This document shows, piece after piece, positions 17,430 to 27,928 of a DNA stretch of 64,000 nucleotides. The notes under the pieces are model-generated. The model was given only the letters and a program-made list of their open reading frames with translations, had not been told where the DNA came from and did no database searches. The stretch spans positions 124,001 to 188,000 of the forward strand of contig NZ_AZEB01000002.1 in the NCBI RefSeq assembly GCF_001434135.1, given 5' to 3'. Positions within the stretch are counted from its first letter, which is position 1. Each line of letters begins with the position of its first letter. Both the position numbers and the translations under genes were made by a program. Origin of the DNA: Lentilactobacillus kisonensis DSM 19906 = JCM 15041. Its GTDB lineage: Bacteria > Bacillota > Bacilli > Lactobacillales > Lactobacillaceae.

Positions 17430-19055
17430 ATGAAGTTAAGTTCAGTTATTAAGGTTAGTGGCGTTGGATTATTATCTGCGCTGGTTTTAGCGGGGTGTGG
17501 CAGTAATTCCTCGCAATCAGGAAGTAAGAAGCAAACTGCTAACTGGATGGTTGCGGCAAACATCAATACAATGGATCCTTCAAAGATGACTGATCTCATA
17601 TCCAGTCAAAATTTGAATGGTACTAATGAAGGATTATTGAGGATGGCTAAGAATAACACGGTTGTTCCTGGGGTAGCAAAAAATTACACGGTTTCCAAGG
17701 ATGGTAAGACGTGGACGTTTAATTTGCGCCATTCTAAATGGAGTGACGGTAAGCCTGTGACTGCAAAAGACTTTGTCTATTCATGGCAACGAACGGTTAA
17801 TCCGAAGACCGCCTCACAGTATTCTTATATCTTTGGTAATTTAAAGAACGCCAATAAGATTATTGCTGGTAAAATGGCTCCCGCAAAATTGGGTGTTAAA
17901 GCCGATGGTAACTATAAATTGGTTGTTAGCTTGATTAAACCACAGAGTTACTTCAAGTACATGGTCTCTCAAAGTTATTATTTCCCAGAAGAAATTTCGA
18001 TGGTGAAAAAGTATGGTTCGGCATACGGGACTGACGCCAAGAAGATCGGTTTCAACGGCCCATTTGTTCTAAAGGGGTGGAACGGAACTAATGACACCTG
18101 GAAATTGGTTAAGAATCCGAAATATTGGGATGCTAAGAAAATTAAATTAAATACACTGAATATGCAAGCAGTTAAGGATCCTGCAACTGCGCTGAATGGC
18201 TACCAGAGTGGCAAACTTGATTTCACGACCCTAAGTGGGACTCAAGTTAAGCAGTATAAAAACGATAAGAACTATCACGTTTATAAGCAAGCTTCAATTT
18301 ACTACTTGGAAATGAACGAAAAGAAGTTCCCTATGTTCAAGAATAAGAACTTACGGAAGGCCTTTTCATTGGCGATTGACAAGAATCAGCTTGCCAAGAA
18401 GGTCCTGGCAGATGGTTCCCAAGCACCTAAAGGCTTTGTGGCTGATGACATGTCTTCACATAATGGTAAGGACTTTGCTGACCAGTCTTATGTTAAGGGC
18501 GCGGTTGAATACAACTTGGCTGAGGCTAAAAAATACTGGGCTAAGGGTCTAAAGGAAACCGGCAAGAAGTCAGTTAACTTGACCTTATTATCAGACGATA
18601 CTGACGTTGCCAAGCGGACAACCGAATTTGTTCAAAGCGAATTAACGAAGTTGCCTGGTGTAAAGATTACTAACCAAAATGTGCCATATAAGACCCGGCT
18701 TTCTCGTTCTGCCAGTGGTCAGTTTGACTTAGTTATCACTGCTTGGAATGCTGATTACCCAGATCCAAGTAATTTCTTGGACATTCTGACATCAAAGAAC
18801 TCTTACAATAATGGTAAGTGGGGCAACGCGAAGTATGATGCCTTGGTTAAGAAGTCAGAAGGAACCGATGCAGCAAACGAAAATGCCCGTTGGAATGATA
18901 TGGTCCAAGCAGAGAAGATCCTAATGAACGACCAAGGAATCGTGCCACTGTATCAACCAGCTATTTCAACGTTGATGAAGCCAAAAATTCACGGCGTCCA
19001 ATTCTTCCCGACAGCACCACAATGGGATTGGAGTAAGATCACTGTGAGCAAGTAA
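17430..19055 (+). CDS. oppA: Oligopeptide ABC transporter substrate-binding lipoprotein OppA (paralogue 1)
   Basis: A 541-residue extracellular peptide receptor of the SBP_bac_5 family. The signal peptide ends in the lipobox LAGC with lipidated Cys23. Family landmarks are visible: NTMDPSKMTDLISSQNLNGTNEGLLR, VTAKDFVYSWQRTVNPKTAS and ITAWNADYPDPSNFLDIL. GAGGATGAAG precedes ATG 17430. It heads the opp region and is followed by a closely similar second receptor, so it supplies peptides to the shared OppBCDF channel. The last base of its TAA stop is also the first base of a palindromic repeat, which separates it from the rest of the cluster and may let it be expressed independently. Confidence 0.93.
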   Translation: MKLSSVIKVSGVGLLSALVLAGCGSNSSQSGSKKQTANWMVAANINTMDPSKMTDLISSQNLNGTNEGLLRMAKNNTVVPGVAKNYTVSKDGKTWTFNLRHSKWSDGKPVTAKDFVYSWQRTVNPKTASQYSYIFGNLKNANKIIAGKMAPAKLGVKADGNYKLVVSLIKPQSYFKYMVSQSYYFPEEISMVKKYGSAYGTDAKKIGFNGPFVLKGWNGTNDTWKLVKNPKYWDAKKIKLNTLNMQAVKDPATALNGYQSGKLDFTTLSGTQVKQYKNDKNYHVYKQASIYYLEMNEKKFPMFKNKNLRKAFSLAIDKNQLAKKVLADGSQAPKGFVADDMSSHNGKDFADQSYVKGAVEYNLAEAKKYWAKGLKETGKKSVNLTLLSDDTDVAKRTTEFVQSELTKLPGVKITNQNVPYKTRLSRSASGQFDLVITAWNADYPDPSNFLDILTSKNSYNNGKWGNAKYDALVKKSEGTDAANENARWNDMVQAEKILMNDQGIVPLYQPAISTLMKPKIHGVQFFPTAPQWDWSKITVSK

Positions 19056-19176
19056 GTGAGCGGAGCAAAGCGGTTAGAAGTCGGAGCCTAAGCCGTCCCG
19101 CTCAGAAGTCCCTGGGCTTGGGATTTTTGAGCGGGACGGCTTAGGTGCAGGTTTCTGCTTTGCGGAGCGGTCCTGC
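19055..19176 (+). repeat. Palindromic intergenic repeat, type 1, abutting the oppA stop codon
   Basis: Full-length copy. Arms are GCAAAGC / GCTTTGC; the variable stem is GCCGTCCCGCTCA / TGAGCGGGACGGC (13 bp perfect); ends are AGTGAGCGG and GGAGCGGTCCT. The element begins on the last A of the TAA stop codon. Confidence 0.9.
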
Positions 19177-19243
19177 TCTAAGCCGCTTAGAAATGAAGAT
19201 AGCATCAATCAAAAGTATCAAACTCAGAAAACAATACATTATC

Positions 19244-19285
19244 AAAAAGGTCGATACAAATCAAAACTTGTGTCGCTCTTTTTGG
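19244..19285 (+). terminator. Intrinsic terminator after oppA paralogue 1
   Basis: AAAAAGGTCGATACAA / TTGTGTCGCTCTTTTT forms a hairpin with one mismatch and a T run. It follows the palindromic repeat, so the first oppA appears to be a separate transcript. Confidence 0.65.
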
Positions 19286-19604
19286 ATACTAGAAAAATTA
19301 TGGTAAGAAGGTAACCGATTACGTGCCGTCTATTTATACAGGCTTTTATACATTTTAAGCTTTAATGTCAGTTCCCTAATTATCTTAGTTAAACATGTGA
19401 ATCAATTCCGAATAAAAAACGATAAAATTCATATTCAAGCCATTGTTTTGTTATCTATGTAAAAATTTAAAATAAATTTGGAATAGTTTAGGAAACAACT
19501 AAAAGTAAGTAATGCCCTTTATATAAAGGATTTTCGACTCTGATTCTTATTAGTTCACAAGCAATCAAGTGACATCACACGAAAAAAGTTAGTCTACACA
19601 TTGC
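19286..19604. other. AT-rich gene-free stretch before oppA paralogue 2
   Basis: No gene or strong inverted repeat is visible. The base composition is more AT-rich than in coding flanks. It may hold the promoter region of the second oppA, but I could not assign boxes with confidence. Confidence 0.4.
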
Positions 19605-19637
19605 TTTTAATCAAATTTTAATTTAGAATAGGTGCAT
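19605..19637 (+). promoter_or_regulatory. Conserved AT-rich leader motif of the second oppA (copy 2)
   Basis: TTTTAATCAAATTTTAATTT followed by AGAATAGGTGCAT, matching the block at 17351-17383 in all but a few positions. It ends 43 bp before the start codon, nearly the same distance as for copy 1. Confidence 0.5.
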
Positions 19638-19680
19638 CACAAGATGTTAGTAATTATTTTGAGGAAGGAAGTATTGCGAA

Positions 19681-21303
19681 ATGAAATTAAATTCATTAGC
19701 AAAGCTTGGCGGGGTTGCGTTATTATCTGCAGTTGTTCTCGCTGGGTGTGGTAGTAAATCATCACAATCAGGTTCAAAGAAACAAGAAATCAGTTGGATG
19801 ACACCATCGGCCATTGCAACAATGGACACATCAAAAATGACTGATTTGTATTCTGCTCAGGTTGCCAATGGTACTAACGAAGGACTTCTTCGGATGGCTA
19901 AGAACAACAAGGTTGATCCAGGAGTTGCAAAAAGCTATAGCACTTCTAAGGATGGTTTGACTTGGACATTTAATTTACGTCATTCTAAATGGAATAACGG
20001 CGATCCTGTAACTGCAAAAGATTTTGTATTCTCATGGCAACGAACTGTTAATCCAAAGACGGCTTCACAGTATGCTTACATATTTGCCAACATTAAGAAT
20101 GCAGCTAAAATCAACAGTGGTAAGATGGCCGTTTCAAAACTTGGCGTTAAGGCTGAAGGTAATTATAAGTTCGTTGTTACCCTTGACAAGCCACAAAGTT
20201 TCTTCAAGTTCATGGTTACCCAACCAGAATTCTTCCCACAGAATCCAAAGACTGTTGCTAAGTATGGTAGTAGTTTTGCTTCTAATTCAACTAAGAATAG
20301 TTATAACGGACCATTTGTTCTTAAGGGTTGGAATGGTACCAACGATACTTGGACGCTTACAAAGAACAAGGATTACTGGAATGCTAAGAGTGTCAAGATT
20401 CAAGACGTTAAATTCCAAGCAATTAAGACACCGTCAACTGCTTTGAACAGTTATAACAGTGGCAAACTTGACTTTACTACCTTGAGTGGGACGTTAGCTG
20501 CTAATAATAAGAAGAACAAGGATTACGTTGTATTCCCAGAAGCATCTACTTCATACATGGAATTCAATACGAAGAAGATCCCAGCGCTTCGAAATACTGA
20601 TATTCGTAAGGCGATGGCTTTGGCAATTGACAAGAAACAAATGGTCAACAAAGTTATGCAGGGTGGTGACATTACACCTAAGGGCTTCGTTCCCGCTGAT
20701 ATGGCCAAACATAATGGTAAGGACTTTGCAGCTCAAGCATATGTAAAGTCTGGAACTGACTCTAATCTTGCGGAAGCTAAGACTTTATTTGCAAAAGGAA
20801 TGAAGCAAGTTGGTAAGAAGTCATTATCGCTAACCTTACTTGGTGCTGATGACGATGATACTAAACGGGCAACTGAATTTGTTCAAAGTCAATTAACTAA
20901 ATTGCCTGGATTAAAGATCAATAACCAAAACATTCCATTTAAATCAAAACTTTCCCGTGCTCAAAACCAACAATTTGATTTAGTACTATCTGCCTGGATT
21001 GCCGATTATCCAGATCCAAGTAATTTCTTGGACTTGATGACGTCTAATAACCCACAAAACGATGGTAAATGGTCAAACAAGCAATATGATGCTTTGATGA
21101 AGAAATCTGAATCAACTGATGCTAACAACGAAACCGCTCGCTGGAACGATATGGTTCAAGCTGAAAAGATTTTGATGAACCAACAGGGTGTCGTACCACT
21201 TTATCAACAAGGCCAAGCAGCATTGCTGAAGTCTTCTGTTAAGGGCGTACAGCCTTTCCCAACTTCACCACAATATGATTGGGCAAAGTCATACGTTAAG
21301 TAG
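19681..21303 (+). CDS. oppA: Oligopeptide ABC transporter substrate-binding lipoprotein OppA (paralogue 2)
   Basis: A 540-residue peptide receptor and close paralogue of the preceding one, clearly the result of tandem duplication. The lipobox LAGC has Cys23. Corresponding blocks include VTAKDFVFSWQRTVNPKTAS, LSAWIADYPDPSNFLDLM and TARWNDMVQAEKILMNQQG. GAGGAAGGAAG precedes the ATG. Differences cluster in the middle of the protein, where peptide ligands are bound, so the two receptors probably differ in peptide preference. It is followed by oppB after 118 bases without an obvious terminator, so this copy may be co-transcribed with the channel genes. Confidence 0.93.
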   Translation: MKLNSLAKLGGVALLSAVVLAGCGSKSSQSGSKKQEISWMTPSAIATMDTSKMTDLYSAQVANGTNEGLLRMAKNNKVDPGVAKSYSTSKDGLTWTFNLRHSKWNNGDPVTAKDFVFSWQRTVNPKTASQYAYIFANIKNAAKINSGKMAVSKLGVKAEGNYKFVVTLDKPQSFFKFMVTQPEFFPQNPKTVAKYGSSFASNSTKNSYNGPFVLKGWNGTNDTWTLTKNKDYWNAKSVKIQDVKFQAIKTPSTALNSYNSGKLDFTTLSGTLAANNKKNKDYVVFPEASTSYMEFNTKKIPALRNTDIRKAMALAIDKKQMVNKVMQGGDITPKGFVPADMAKHNGKDFAAQAYVKSGTDSNLAEAKTLFAKGMKQVGKKSLSLTLLGADDDDTKRATEFVQSQLTKLPGLKINNQNIPFKSKLSRAQNQQFDLVLSAWIADYPDPSNFLDLMTSNNPQNDGKWSNKQYDALMKKSESTDANNETARWNDMVQAEKILMNQQGVVPLYQQGQAALLKSSVKGVQPFPTSPQYDWAKSYVK

Positions 21304-21421
21304 TAATTTAATTTTACAGTTCAAAGTATTTGAGGCTGGTTATTGAATTCCAGTCTCTTTTACATTATTATGGACTTTATGAGAAAACAGTAACAACATA
21401 ATTAGAATGTGAGGAACTCAT

Positions 21422-22351
21422 ATGGTAAAGTACTTGGGAAAGAGAATATTTTATATTATTTTGACCCTGTTTATCGTCAGTACAATCACCTTTTTTCTGA
21501 TGAAGTTCATGCCAGGGACGCCTTTGACTAACCAAGCCAAGTTGACGCCGGGCCAGATTCACCAGATCTATAAGCAGTACGGATTGGACAAGCCCGTTTG
21601 GCAACAATACCTTGTCTACTTGGCAGGGGTTGTTCATGGGAACTTCGGGATCTCATTCCAGTTTAGTAACCAAGCCGTTTCCTATTTGATCGGCAGCCGA
21701 ATTGGACCATCACTCATCATTGGTGGTCAAGGAATGATCTTAGGTGTTCTGGTTGGGTTAGTGCTTGGGTCACTTGGTGCCGTGAAGGCCAATACTTGGA
21801 TTGATACCACTTCAACAATTGTTTCAATTTTGTTGGTATCCATTCCATCATTCGTGTTGGCGGTTTTGCTGCAATACTATCTCGGCTTGAAGCTGAAATG
21901 GTTCCCAATTGCTGATTGGGGCGGCTTCATGTACACGGTCTTACCGACGTTGGCGCTGGCCGCTTCGCCACTTGCTGAAACCGCGCGATTCATGCGGACA
22001 GAAATGGTTGATGTGTTGAGTTCGGATTATATCGAACTTGCCAAGGCTAAAGGGCTCGGCAAGGTTGGCATTATCTATCATCACGCTCTTCGAAACAGTT
22101 TGATTCCAATTATCACGATTATTGGCCCATTGACCGTTAACATTATGACCGGTTCAATGGTTGTTGAAAATATCTTCTCGGTTCCAGGAATTGGTGAGCA
22201 ATTTGTTAAGTCGGTTTTGACAAATGATTACCCAACGATCATGGGATTGACGATTGTCTACTGTGCAATGCTATGTGTTGTGCTGTTGATAACGGATATT
22301 CTATACGGTTTAATTGATCCACGAATCAGACTTAGTGGCAACAGTAACTAG
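21422..22351 (+). CDS. oppB: Oligopeptide ABC transporter permease OppB
   Basis: A 309-residue membrane permease of the DppB/OppB family: the N-terminus MVKYLGKRIFYIILTLFIVSTITFFLM, then PGTPL, a large external loop and the EAA motif region (DYIELAKAKGLGKVGIIYHHALRNSLIPI). It forms one half of the peptide channel. TGAGGAACTCAT precedes ATG 21422. The gene order oppA-oppB-oppC-oppD-oppF is the standard one, and spacing to oppC is 14 bases with AGGAGGG in between. Confidence 0.94.
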   Translation: MVKYLGKRIFYIILTLFIVSTITFFLMKFMPGTPLTNQAKLTPGQIHQIYKQYGLDKPVWQQYLVYLAGVVHGNFGISFQFSNQAVSYLIGSRIGPSLIIGGQGMILGVLVGLVLGSLGAVKANTWIDTTSTIVSILLVSIPSFVLAVLLQYYLGLKLKWFPIADWGGFMYTVLPTLALAASPLAETARFMRTEMVDVLSSDYIELAKAKGLGKVGIIYHHALRNSLIPIITIIGPLTVNIMTGSMVVENIFSVPGIGEQFVKSVLTNDYPTIMGLTIVYCAMLCVVLLITDILYGLIDPRIRLSGNSN

Positions 22352-22365
22352 GAGGGAGAATAATA

Positions 22366-23394
22366 ATGGCAGATAATGCAAAACCAATCTCAGCCGGTGA
22401 TTTCAAACCAGTTACCGCTGGTGACCGTGGTAATTTAGATAACGAAAAAATTTCAGCGCCATCGTTAACCTTCCTACAGGATTCGTGGCGGCGGTTAAGA
22501 AAAAATAAAGCAGCAATGATTTGTTTAGTGATTTTGATTATTTTATTCATCTTGGCGTTCGGGTCTAGCTTCTTTGAAACCCATAACCCCAATGCAACTA
22601 ATCCAAATTTAGCAAACTTACCACCTAAGATTCCTGGTATTGATATTAACGGCTTTAACGGGACGTTAGATCAGTCAGGAACCCGGATTAACGCTTATGC
22701 GCAAGCTCATGCGGGTAATGCTTACTATATTCTAGGAACTGACTACCTAGGCCGGGACCTCTTCTCCAGAATCCTTTATGGAACCCGGATTTCGCTGGAA
22801 ATTGCGTTGATCGCTAGTTTCTTTGATTTAGCATTCGGCGTTGTTTACGGCATCGTTTCTGGCTGGATGGGTGGTCGAGTTGATACCATCATGCAACGGA
22901 TCATTGAAATCATGTTGTCAATTCCTAACTTGGTTGTCATGGTTCTCTTGATTTTGGTATTGAAACCCGGAATGTCAGCGATTATTTACTCCATTGCGAT
23001 TACCAGTTGGATCAACATGGCCCGGCTGGTGCGAGCGCAAACGCTGGAACTAAAGAACCAAGAGTTTATCTTGGCGGCGCGAGCGCTAGGGGAAAGTTCG
23101 TGGAAGATCTCCTTTAAACATTTGTTACCTAACTTAAGTAGTGTGATCATCATTAACCTGATGTTCACTATTCCAACGGCAATCTTCTTTGAAGCCTTCC
23201 TATCATATATTGGAATTGGAATTAGCGCCCCACAAGCCTCACTTGGTACGTTGATTAACGATGGTCAGAAGAACTTCCAATTCTTGCCATACCAGATGTG
23301 GTATCCAGCCATTGTTTTGTCAGTCTTAATGATTGCATTTAATATCTTGGGTGATGGATTACGTGATTCATTTGACCCAAAGGGTAGAGAGTAG
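22366..23394 (+). CDS. oppC: Oligopeptide ABC transporter permease OppC
   Basis: A 342-residue permease forming the second half of the peptide channel. A hydrophilic N-terminal tail of about 40 residues precedes the first membrane segment (AMICLVILIILFILAFGSSFF). The family sequence GTDYLGRDLFSRILYGTRISLEIAL and the EAA region (FILAARALGESSWKISFKHLLPN) are present. AGGAGGGAGAATAATA precedes the start codon. It ends 10 bases before oppD. Confidence 0.94.
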   Translation: MADNAKPISAGDFKPVTAGDRGNLDNEKISAPSLTFLQDSWRRLRKNKAAMICLVILIILFILAFGSSFFETHNPNATNPNLANLPPKIPGIDINGFNGTLDQSGTRINAYAQAHAGNAYYILGTDYLGRDLFSRILYGTRISLEIALIASFFDLAFGVVYGIVSGWMGGRVDTIMQRIIEIMLSIPNLVVMVLLILVLKPGMSAIIYSIAITSWINMARLVRAQTLELKNQEFILAARALGESSWKISFKHLLPNLSSVIIINLMFTIPTAIFFEAFLSYIGIGISAPQASLGTLINDGQKNFQFLPYQMWYPAIVLSVLMIAFNILGDGLRDSFDPKGRE

Positions 23395-23404
23395 GTGTTT
23401 TGAG

Positions 23405-24498
<1,094 letters not shown>

Positions 24499-24502
<4 letters not shown>

Positions 24503-25461
24503 TTGACTATTCCGAAAAAAATAAAGTATTACAAGTTGAACATTTAAAACAATATTTTAACCAGGGAAAGCCTAATGAAGTTCGCGCCGTCGACGACATC
24601 TCATTTGATGTGTATAAGGGTGAAACGTTCGGTCTAGTTGGTGAATCTGGTTCTGGTAAAACAACAGTTGGCCGGGCAATCATTCATTTGTATGAACCGA
24701 CCTCCGGGAAAATTATTTTTGATGGTCAGGATGTTTCGAAATTAAGAACCAAGCAACAGAAGCAACACTTCAGAAGAGAAATGCAAATGATCTTTCAAGA
24801 TCCGTATGCGTCGCTAAACCCCCGGATGAAGGTTAAGGATATCGTTGCTGAAGGGATTGACATTAACCATTTAGCTAAGGATGATGCTGACCGGACCCAT
24901 CAGGTTGAAGAGTTGCTGGAGACCGTTGGGTTGAATAAGGATCACTCGAGTCGCTATCCCCATGAATTTTCAGGTGGGCAGCGGCAACGGATTGGGATTG
25001 CTCGGGCGTTAGCGGTTCAGCCACAATTTATTATTGCTGATGAACCAATTTCTGCGTTGGACGTTTCAATTCAGGCTCAAGTGGTTAATTTGTTAAAGAA
25101 ATTACAACGGGATCGTAATTTGACGTACTTGTTTATTGCCCATGATCTTTCAATGGTGAAGTACATCAGTGATCGAATCGGTGTCATGCATTATGGTCGA
25201 ATGCTGGAAATTGCCAGTTCAGATGAAATTTATGCGCATCCGTTGCATGATTACACGGCCAGCCTATTATCGGCCGTCCCTGTTCCAGATCCGGAGTACG
25301 AGCGGGCAAGGGTACAAATCCCTTACGATGCTAGCAAAGAATTTGATGGCAAGCCCCGCAAGTTAGTGGAAATTGCGCCACACCACTGGATAAGGGCAAG
25401 TGAGGACGAACTGCCGATGTATCAGAAGCGGTTGGAAGAAAAGAGCCGGGTAAAGAAATAA
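24499..25461 (+). CDS. oppF: Oligopeptide ABC transporter ATPase OppF
   Basis: A 320-residue second ATPase of the peptide importer: Walker [15 protein letters not shown], signature [15 protein letters not shown], Walker [20 protein letters not shown]. The start is a GTG whose bases overlap the oppD stop, with GGAGGAG just upstream, indicating coupling. It is the last gene of the opp operon. Its TAA stop codon is immediately taken over by the left end of a long palindromic repeat, and a terminator-like hairpin follows 160 bases later. Confidence 0.94.
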
Positions 25462-25576
25462 GCGTGCGGAGAAAAGCGCTTAGCTGCGGTCATATAAAGG
25501 GTTTCCCCCTAAAATCCTGATTTGGATTTTAGGGGGAAACCCTTTATATGTCTAGCAGCTGCTTTTCGGAGCACTA
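25461..25576 (+). repeat. Palindromic intergenic repeat with a very long perfect stem
   Basis: Variant copy: left end AGCGTGCGGAG, arms AAAAGC / GCTTTT, then a perfect inner stem of about 29 bp (from CATATAAAGGG to CCCTTTATATG, around CCTGATTTGG), right end GGAGCACTA. The arms and variable stem differ from all other copies but the loop pattern is kept. It starts at the oppF stop codon. Confidence 0.85.
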
Positions 25577-25624
25577 CTCAGCTCGGCTGCCTAGAAAACT
25601 AACTAATATGAAAGTAAGAAGTTC

Positions 25625-25665
25625 AAAAAGGCTCCGGGATGACTAAGTCATTTCGAAGCCCTTTT
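25625..25665 (+). terminator. Intrinsic terminator after the opp operon
   Basis: AAAAAGGCTCCGGGATGAC / GTCATTTCGAAGCCCTTTT forms a long hairpin with a few mismatches and a short T run. Confidence 0.7.
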
Positions 25666-25815
25666 ACATGCTTTCCAGAGCATTGTTCGGATAGCGTGTC
25701 GAGAATGATTAGCAGAGCAAATAATAAAAGGATATCATTCACATTTCCCGTAGTTAATACTTGATAGGAGTTATTGAAACCTCCTTCAAGTTAAACACGA
25801 CAGGAGTGGCTAAAT

Positions 25816-26385
25816 TTGGTGAAACAAGCAATCTATCATGCAACCACAGCATCAATTTGGAAAAAGATAAGGGACAACGGTTTTAAAATTCCCGAAAATG
25901 ATTGGGCGCGTTTTTATGTTGGTAACATTAAGAAGAAGCCGGGGAGCTTGGGATATGGGGTGTATGGTTTCTTGGATGATCCTGGACTGGCAACGGCATT
26001 TATCTCAAAGACCACTAATTTGAAAGATTATGCTATTATTAAGATGACTATTGAGGTAGACGATGAACGAGTGTTAAATTTTGTTGATAGCTTGGACGAT
26101 ATGAAGTTGTTCCGCTGGTTTTTACTTCAGACTAAGCTCCAGAGAAGAATTGAGCGCTTTGGAAAGCTATATCATAACTCTTTTAAGCAACACTCACTTG
26201 ACGGTGCATTATTGGAGTATTTTATAATGGTGTTAAGCAAGGGTGGATACTTGTCAGAAATTAATTGTGTTAGATGTGCAACATCTACAGATTTATATAA
26301 AGGAATCCATCTTTTTATTCCCAATGGCATTGAGTATTGTATCAGGGATAAAGATGTCATTATCACTTATGAAATGGAGAATTAA
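25816..26385 (+). CDS. Unrecognised protein with ADP-ribosyltransferase-like N-terminus
   Basis: A 189-residue cytoplasmic protein without signal peptide or membrane segment. I do not recognise a named family. The N-terminal pattern IYHATTASIWKKIRDNGFKI...SLGYGVYGFLDDPGLATAFI resembles the H-G-[ST] ... I..NGF ... LG.G.Y.f .d ..A pattern of DUF3990-like or ART-fold proteins, which often act as toxins. This is resemblance by eye only. The start is TTG 25816 (or GTG 25819), with CAGGAG 9 bases upstream. A 61-residue gene follows after two bases, so the pair could be a toxin-antitoxin-like cassette. Codon use is more AT-rich than in the opp genes, which suggests accessory origin. Confidence 0.6.
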   Translation: MVKQAIYHATTASIWKKIRDNGFKIPENDWARFYVGNIKKKPGSLGYGVYGFLDDPGLATAFISKTTNLKDYAIIKMTIEVDDERVLNFVDSLDDMKLFRWFLLQTKLQRRIERFGKLYHNSFKQHSLDGALLEYFIMVLSKGGYLSEINCVRCATSTDLYKGIHLFIPNGIEYCIRDKDVIITYEMEN

Positions 26386-26387
26386 AC

Positions 26388-26573
26388 ATGGTCAAATTAC
26401 TAAAACCTAAAAAAGAAGTATATGAATACATTGCTAAAATTGCCAATGATCTTACCATGGATGATTTGGCGAAAATTATGGGATTGCCACCGGTAGCGGA
26501 GATGAAACAACGTCGGACAGCAGAGTCCAAAGCTAAGCAAGAGACAGAAGCTAGCAAACGGGCTAAGAGCTGA
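26388..26573 (+). CDS. Small protein of unknown function, partner of the preceding gene
   Basis: A 61-residue, highly charged protein (MVKLLKPKKEVYEYIAKIAN ... ending ASKRAKS). The middle part TMDDLAKIMGLPPVAEMKQRR could be a small helix-turn-helix-like segment, and the C-terminus is a Lys/Glu/Ala-rich helix. It starts two bases after the stop of the ART-like gene with GGAG inside that gene, so the two are co-transcribed. An antitoxin or chaperone-like role is possible, but no family is recognised. Confidence 0.55.
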   Translation: MVKLLKPKKEVYEYIAKIANDLTMDDLAKIMGLPPVAEMKQRRTAESKAKQETEASKRAKS

Positions 26574-26608
26574 ACTTGGATTTGTGACAGTCATATCTGA
26601 ACTGAACG

Positions 26609-26674
26609 AAAAAACACCCAGAGGATTTAGTAGCACTCGGTAAAGTTGCTATCAAAATCTTTTAGGTGTTTTTT
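26609..26674. terminator. Bidirectional terminator between convergent genes
   Basis: AAAAAACACC...AGAGGATTT...TAGCA pairs with TGCTA...AAATCTTTT...GGTGTTTTTT. There are A/T runs on both sides, and it is placed between the convergent small gene and the lipoprotein gene. Confidence 0.85.
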
Positions 26675-26688
26675 AAAATGCATCAATT

Positions 26689-27897
26689 TTATTTGGAGGT
26701 ACGCTGTGAAACCACAATCCAACTCCCGGTTGTTGAATCCATTTCCTCTAATTGACCCGATGAATTAACCCTAAAACTGGCAACTCGCGGATCGGTATTT
26801 GAATCGACCTTGCTGTTTTTAAAGACAGCAGCGTCGTGATTTTCAAGAACATCAACGTATAAGAGGCCGTTCCGCATTTGTGGCATATAGGTAAAATCAG
26901 TTGAGCTGACGTTCATGTTTGGATAAATTGACTTAACCTGTGGCCAGATCCAGTTCACAACCTGTTGATCAGTTAAGTGATTTGAAGTGGTTCCTGGGGT
27001 TGCTTGTTGAGAAGTTGCCGAACTAGCCGTACTTGAGCCTGACTGGGAACTGGTGATGGGGTCTTGATCCTGGGTAGTTGTTGCGGTACTTGATGATTTA
27101 ACTAATGTTAATGGTGCTGACGTCAAGCCAGTAACTTTGATCTGGTTGGCGTTTATAATTGCAATGTTGTAAACAACGGGAGTGCTGGTATTTGAATAAG
27201 ATTTTAATACGTATAACCCTTGACTAGTGGCTTGGTAGGACAAGTTATTAGTGTTTGAATTCGTGTTGGAATTGTATAAACGATGATTACCGTCATATTC
27301 ATTCACAAAACTATTCGTTGTCGTGTCAGTAATATTTAAGAATTGTTTGATATAAGGCAACTGCTGGCTATTGTTAGGATTCTTGGTGTAATCGGTTGCC
27401 CAAGAGCCCTCTAGTGCCTGCGGAGTCCCATTGTGCCATTCAGCTGATTGATTGGTGTCGGCTAAGATAAAGTTGGCATCAACGCTATGATAACTGGTAT
27501 TAATGGTATAAGCTTGGTGACCACCATTGATCCAATTGAAGTTCAACTGATATTTTTTATTAGTATTACTAACCAGGTTAAATTTATAAACATCTTTTTG
27601 TCCAGCTGATTTAACTGATTTAATTTGGCTATCATCAATGAGACCGTCTTGTTTAGAACTGAGTTTCCAGTGCCATTGGTTGCCATCCTTATAAAACTGG
27701 GAATATAGCAGATTAGGCTTGTCAGTTTGAGAATCTTCTGGAACCTTTGCGGTGGCGGGAGATAATAACTGATTAAGTTGGTTTGAGGAATTATTATGGT
27801 TGTTAGAATTATTGAGGTCAGCTTTATTACGATTGCAGCCAGCAAGTAACATAACACCGGCGGAGACAAGGCTGATAAATAAGATGCGTGTTTTCAT
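26689..27897 (-). CDS. Lipoprotein with possible DUF4767-like C-terminal domain
   Basis: A 402-residue exported lipoprotein. The signal peptide ends in LLAGC, with lipidated Cys21, and is followed by an Asn-rich linker. The central domain (about 60-270) contains Trp-rich segments such as GNQWHWKLSS and is of unknown fold. After a Ser/Thr/Gln-rich linker, a C-terminal region of about 100 residues begins LTDQQVVNWIWPQVKSIYP and ends GSWIVVSQR; this resembles lactobacillar DUF4767 domains by eye. AGGAGGATTCGCAT precedes the ATG. It is transcribed alone, with a palindromic repeat 31 bp upstream of the start. Function unknown. Confidence 0.82.
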   Translation of the reverse strand: MKTRILFISLVSAGVMLLAGCNRNKADLNNSNNHNNSSNQLNQLLSPATAKVPEDSQTDKPNLLYSQFYKDGNQWHWKLSSKQDGLIDDSQIKSVKSAGQKDVYKFNLVSNTNKKYQLNFNWINGGHQAYTINTSYHSVDANFILADTNQSAEWHNGTPQALEGSWATDYTKNPNNSQQLPYIKQFLNITDTTTNSFVNEYDGNHRLYNSNTNSNTNNLSYQATSQGLYVLKSYSNTSTPVVYNIAIINANQIKVTGLTSAPLTLVKSSSTATTTQDQDPITSSQSGSSTASSATSQQATPGTTSNHLTDQQVVNWIWPQVKSIYPNMNVSSTDFTYMPQMRNGLLYVDVLENHDAAVFKNSKVDSNTDPRVASFRVNSSGQLEEMDSTTGSWIVVSQRTSK

Positions 27898-27928
27898 ATG
27901 CGAATCCTCCTGATGAGTTCATTATAAC

